18,012 bases of DNA, taken from NCBI GenBank assembly GCA_900556395.1, contig USOQ01000056.1, forward strand, positions 1 to 18,012, given 5' to 3'. A program made the translations under genes and the position numbers. Every line of letters starts with the position of its first letter. Positions within the stretch are counted from its first letter, which is position 1. Source of the stretch: Candidatus Segatella caccae. Lineage in GTDB: Bacteria; Bacteroidota; Bacteroidia; Bacteroidales; Bacteroidaceae. This document shows positions 14,951 through 18,012 of the stretch, piece by piece. The notes under the pieces are model-generated. The model did not search any database and was not told the origin of the DNA. It saw only the letters and a program-made list of their open reading frames with translations.

Positions 14951-15733
14951 TTACATCTTGGTGATAACACCCTTTTCTGTACTTTCGAGGAACTTGATAA
15001 TATTGCGCACTTCCTCGCCATCGGGCACCTGATCCTTGATCTGATTGATAGCATCAAAGAGTGAGGTCTGACCATGGAAGACGAGTCGATACGCATTAGC
15101 TATATGCTTACGCACCTTCTCGGTAACCTCGGCTGCTTCCATGATGATGGTGTTAGGACCTGCATACTTAACTGGTTTACCACCAGCGATGATGTAAGGA
15201 GGAATATCCTTCGAGAAAGTCGTTCCTGCCTGAATCATTGAAAGGTCGCCAACACGTGTCTTGGCATTCTCAACTACAGAGGTAGAATAAATGACTCCAT
15301 TACCTATCACGCAGTCGCCAGCAATCTTGGTACCATATCCAAAGACACAACCGTTACCTATCACAGTATCGTGAGAGATATGAGCACCTTCCATCAGGAA
15401 GTTATTATTGCCAAGCACGGTTTTTCCACCTTGATGTGTACCACGATTGATTACTACATTTTCACGGATGGTATTGTTATCACCTATCACTACCTCACTC
15501 TCCTCACCGGTAAAGTTGAAGTCCTGAGGCAATGCAGCAATAACAGCAGCCTGGAACACCTTATTATTTTTACCCATGCGAGTACCATTCATGATGCTCA
15601 CGAAAGGATAAATAATACAGTTGTCACCGATGACCACATCATCCTCAATATAGACGAATGGATAGATCTTGCAGTTGTCTCCTATCTTAGCTTTAGGAGA
15701 AACCTCCGCCTTTGGACTGATTATACTTGCCAT
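14951..15733 (-). CDS. lpxA: LpxA, acyl-ACP:UDP-N-acetylglucosamine O-acyltransferase
   Basis: 260 residues, normal LpxA length. First step of lipid A synthesis: moves a 3-hydroxyacyl chain from ACP to UDP-GlcNAc; cytosolic trimer. Seen: left-handed beta-helix hexapeptide repeats at about 1-190 (for example AKIGDN, VVIGDN, TVIGNG, CVIGNG), the active-site segment FLMEGAHISHD with H118 and H121 (H121 matching the E. coli catalytic His125), VPPYII-type IPPYIIAGGKPVKYAGPN, and a helical C-terminus. It lies alone between an efflux operon and ftsX, whereas Bacteroidetes usually keep an lpxA beside lpxD and lpxC-fabZ, so a second paralogue may exist elsewhere. Starts 33 bp after the outer-membrane channel gene. 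Confidence 0.9.
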   Translation of the reverse strand: MASIISPKAEVSPKAKIGDNCKIYPFVYIEDDVVIGDNCIIYPFVSIMNGTRMGKNNKVFQAAVIAALPQDFNFTGEESEVVIGDNNTIRENVVINRGTHQGGKTVLGNNNFLMEGAHISHDTVIGNGCVFGYGTKIAGDCVIGNGVIYSTSVVENAKTRVGDLSMIQAGTTFSKDIPPYIIAGGKPVKYAGPNTIIMEAAEVTEKVRKHIANAYRLVFHGQTSLFDAINQIKDQVPDGEEVRNIIKFLESTEKGVITKM

Positions 15734-15740
15734 AATAATC

Positions 15741-15768
15741 TAACTTTTAACATTTAACACTTAACATT
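15741..15768 (+). repeat. Four tandem 7-bp repeats (TAACATT-like) between lpxA and the efflux channel gene
   Basis: TAACTTT, TAACATT, TAACACT, TAACATT in a row, reaching into the stop codon of the channel gene and ending close to the lpxA start. Similar in unit length and composition to the array at 13806-13833, but in roughly opposite orientation. Confidence 0.8.
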
Positions 15769-17161
15769 ACTTGGCTCCGCCACCCAAGGCATAGTAAAGG
15801 TTGACAACAGCCTGCATCTTATAGAAGTCGTCAGCCACCTTAGAAAGCTGCACATTGAGGAGAGAAGACTGTGCCTGGATAACCTCAAGATAAGAGCCAC
15901 CAGCTTCACCCATCAACTTGCGAGTGTCTTCTACATTCTGCTTAAGTACCTCGATCTGCTGTGCCTCGATTCTTCCCTTTTCGTCTGAAGAGTTATAGAG
16001 AACAAGGGCATTGCTTACTTCACTACCAGCCTTCAGCACTGCATCTTGCCAAGTATTGTAGGCCTGCTCATACTGCAACTTAGCCACATTGAGTCCTGCA
16101 ATAAGGCGTCCGTTCTGGAAGATAGGCTGTACAAGAGAGCCTACAGCAGAGAGAAGCCACTTTCCTGGATTCACAATACCTGCGCCTGCAGAATTGGTAA
16201 AGGCGCCAGTTCCCGAGATAGAAATAGAAGGATAGAAACGGCTACGAGCTGTCTCCACGCCATAGAAGCATTGTGCCAAATTCATCTCGGCAGCATGAAC
16301 GTCTGCACGATTATTTAGCAACTGCAAGCCTACACCAGTAGAGAAGTTGGCAGGTAGACTTTGATCCTCAAGCTTACCACGCGAGATGGCATGTGCCTGC
16401 TCACCGATAAGAAGACTGAGCGAGTTTTCTGTCTCACGAATCTGACGTTTCAAGTCTGCCTTCTGTGCAAGTACAGAGTAATAGTTTGACTCTGCTGCCT
16501 GAACTGATGTAGAGCGATAGCCCACCTTAGCATCCTTGAGCAGTTGCATCGTCTGCCAGGTGTCCTTGGTAAGACCTTCCATGTCGCTCACTATTTCAAG
16601 CTGCTTGTCAAGCATCAGGAGTGAATAATACATATTGGCAATACCAGCTATCAGATTGGTTTGCACTGACACCTGATAATCCTTCATCTGCAACAATGCC
16701 ATCTGTGCACCTCGCTTCTGTGAAAGAAGATTACCAAAGAGGTCTAAGCTCCATGACGCGTTAACAGGCAGACTATAAGTCTTTGTAGCCTTATTACCGT
16801 CCCAAGAAGATATCGTACCTTGTGGGGTAAATGTAAATGATGGTACGAAAGCCAACTTGGCACACTTGAGTTGCGTTTCAGCCATCTGGATATTGAGCGC
16901 AGCATTGAGCAAGTTGACATTGCTGGCCAGTCCCTTCTCGATGAGAGCCTGCAACTGTGGATCGGTGAATACGCTGCGCCAAGGAATATTAGCGAAAGAC
17001 GCTGTATCCTTCACTGCCAATGTATCAGACACAGAGGCTGAATCGCGTACGATACCACTGGTCTTCACATCCGGACGCTCATACTTTCCGTAGAGAGTCT
17101 TGCAGCTGCTCAATGAGAGCGCTGCGAGACCTAATATGACAATATTTAAATTCTTTTTCAT
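15767..17161 (-). CDS. NodT/TolC-family outer-membrane efflux lipoprotein
   Basis: 464 residues from ATG 17161 (MKKNLNIVILGLAALSLSSC), a lipoprotein signal peptide with lipobox LSSC and lipidated C20. The frame opens 36 codons earlier but that part overlaps the upstream pump gene and lacks a signal, so it was rejected. Seen: two repeated OEP halves; IPWRSVFTDPQLQALIEKGL, LNAALNIQMAETQLKCAKLAFVP, NRADVHAAEMNLAQCFYGVETARSRFYPSIS and the second-half helix with GLNVAKLQYEQAY. Known: forms the trimeric outer-membrane channel of RND-type tripartite pumps. It follows the pump gene by 25 bp, so the two work together. The substrate cannot be read from sequence. Confidence 0.93.
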   Translation of the reverse strand: MKKNLNIVILGLAALSLSSCKTLYGKYERPDVKTSGIVRDSASVSDTLAVKDTASFANIPWRSVFTDPQLQALIEKGLASNVNLLNAALNIQMAETQLKCAKLAFVPSFTFTPQGTISSWDGNKATKTYSLPVNASWSLDLFGNLLSQKRGAQMALLQMKDYQVSVQTNLIAGIANMYYSLLMLDKQLEIVSDMEGLTKDTWQTMQLLKDAKVGYRSTSVQAAESNYYSVLAQKADLKRQIRETENSLSLLIGEQAHAISRGKLEDQSLPANFSTGVGLQLLNNRADVHAAEMNLAQCFYGVETARSRFYPSISISGTGAFTNSAGAGIVNPGKWLLSAVGSLVQPIFQNGRLIAGLNVAKLQYEQAYNTWQDAVLKAGSEVSNALVLYNSSDEKGRIEAQQIEVLKQNVEDTRKLMGEAGGSYLEVIQAQSSLLNVQLSKVADDFYKMQAVVNLYYALGGGAK

Positions 17162-17186
17162 TGTTTCGCTTGAAGTTACATCGTTA

Positions 17187-18012
17187 TTACTTCTTCTCGA
17201 TACCTTTTCTGCGATGAGCAGCACTGGCATACTGCTCCAACTCAGTAGCAGCCTCAGCATTAAACTCATCCTCGAACTTCAATGGAGTCAACTTCTCCTG
17301 CAACCACTGGAAGACAGCGAAGAGAGCAGGAACCACGAAGATCTGACAGATAGTACCAATCAACATACCACCTACAGCTGCTGCACCCAAAGTCTGGTTT
17401 CCATTCTTACCTACACCTGAAGCAAACATCAGAGGCAACAAACCGATAACCATCGCCAAAGAAGTCATCAAGATAGGACGCAGACGGGCACCAGCGCCAA
17501 GCACTGCAGCCCAAGAGATGCTCATACCCATCTTTCGGCGTTCAAGCGCAAACTCTACAATCAAGATGGCATTCTTGGCCAACAGACCCATCAGCATGAT
17601 TAACGCAATTTGCATGTAAATGTCATTGGACATGGTTCCTAAAATCATCTTCAATGCAGGAATGTTGCCCAATGAGCCGACACCGCTGACGAACAAGAAG
17701 CTGCCCAGCAATCCGAACGGTACGGAGAACAATACGGAGAGCGGAAGGATGTAGCTCTCATATTGTGCACTCAGCAACAAGTAGACAAATACGAAACAGA
17801 GTATGAAAATCAAGCCGGTGGTACTGCCGCTTGTCTCGGCCTCTTCACGTGCCATACCGCCAAGTTCGTAGGCAAAGCCGGCAGGCAGGTTCTCTTTGGC
17901 GACCTCTGCAATGGCGGCCAGTGCCTGACCGGATGTATAACCACTGGCAGGAGCTACCATTACCTTCATGGATGTATAAAGGTTGAAACGGCTGATAATA
18001 TCAGGGCCATAT
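17187..18012 (-). CDS. RND (HAE1/AcrB-type) efflux pump inner-membrane subunit, 5' partial
   Basis: C-terminal 275 or so residues; the frame continues upstream past ATG 17969 to the window edge (YGPDIISRFNLYTS), so that ATG is internal. Proton-driven exporter of the AcrB type. Seen: end of the second porter domain (MKVMVAPASGYTSGQALAAI), then several transmembrane segments, with LLLSAQYESYILPLSVLFSVPFGLLG, QIALIMLMGLLAKNAILIVEFA, ARLRPILMTSLAMVIGLLPL and GGMLIGTICQIFVVPALFAVF, all characteristic of HAE1 pumps. The periplasmic adaptor gene is expected further upstream, outside the window. Not truncated at its C-terminus. Confidence 0.95.
   Translation of the reverse strand, partial: YGPDIISRFNLYTSMKVMVAPASGYTSGQALAAIAEVAKENLPAGFAYELGGMAREEAETSGSTTGLIFILCFVFVYLLLSAQYESYILPLSVLFSVPFGLLGSFLFVSGVGSLGNIPALKMILGTMSNDIYMQIALIMLMGLLAKNAILIVEFALERRKMGMSISWAAVLGAGARLRPILMTSLAMVIGLLPLMFASGVGKNGNQTLGAAAVGGMLIGTICQIFVVPALFAVFQWLQEKLTPLKFEDEFNAEAATELEQYASAAHRRKGIEKK

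Noticed and set aside
17162..17269. 36-residue N-terminal extension of the efflux channel protein
   Set aside because: It overlaps the pump gene out of frame and would bury the lipoprotein signal peptide starting at 17161.

Overview
The window comes from a Bacteroidales genome, most likely Prevotella/Segatella or a close relative. The evidence is the core gene order ftsX - DUF3098 - uppP - truB - queA - folK, mostly SD-poor leaders, a TAnnTTTG-type promoter element, and the protein sequences themselves. All complete genes lie on the minus strand. The only plus-strand coding is at the far left.

Left part (1-8726): a type I restriction-modification locus. Reading along the minus strand it runs xre regulator - hsdR - hsdM - rhuM - hsdS, with gaps or overlaps of 10 bp or less. 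Facing it from the left on the plus strand are the C-terminal part of a YhcG/DUF1016 PDDEXK-nuclease-like protein, carrying an exact 54-bp in-frame tandem repeat, and a half-length hsdS cassette with a single target-recognition domain. The cassette and the full hsdS share two inverted repeats: 21 bp at their start codons and 16 bp at the central conserved helix. The 16-bp repeat also forms the 3' end of the full hsdS in antisense. Reading the predicted inversion products shows that either orientation gives a closed full-length HsdS and a closed half-HsdS. This is the signature of a phase-variable specificity switch. No recombinase gene is visible in the window.

Middle (8727-9141): a gap of about 415 bp without a recognised gene. 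It holds a promoter-like element for xre at its edge, two related palindromes one repeat-period (33 bp) apart, an unrecognised 45-codon ORF, and a double hairpin that probably ends transcription between the restriction locus and the core genes.

Right part (9142-18012): housekeeping and envelope genes, all on the minus strand. From high to low coordinates they are the end of an RND efflux pump, its NodT/TolC-like outer-membrane lipoprotein, an LpxA acyltransferase (lipid A) followed by a hairpin, then ftsX, a DUF3098 membrane protein, uppP (undecaprenyl recycling), truB and queA (tRNA modification), folK (folate) and a zinc-ribbon membrane protein of unknown function. Degenerate 7-bp tandem repeats sit in two of the intergenic gaps.
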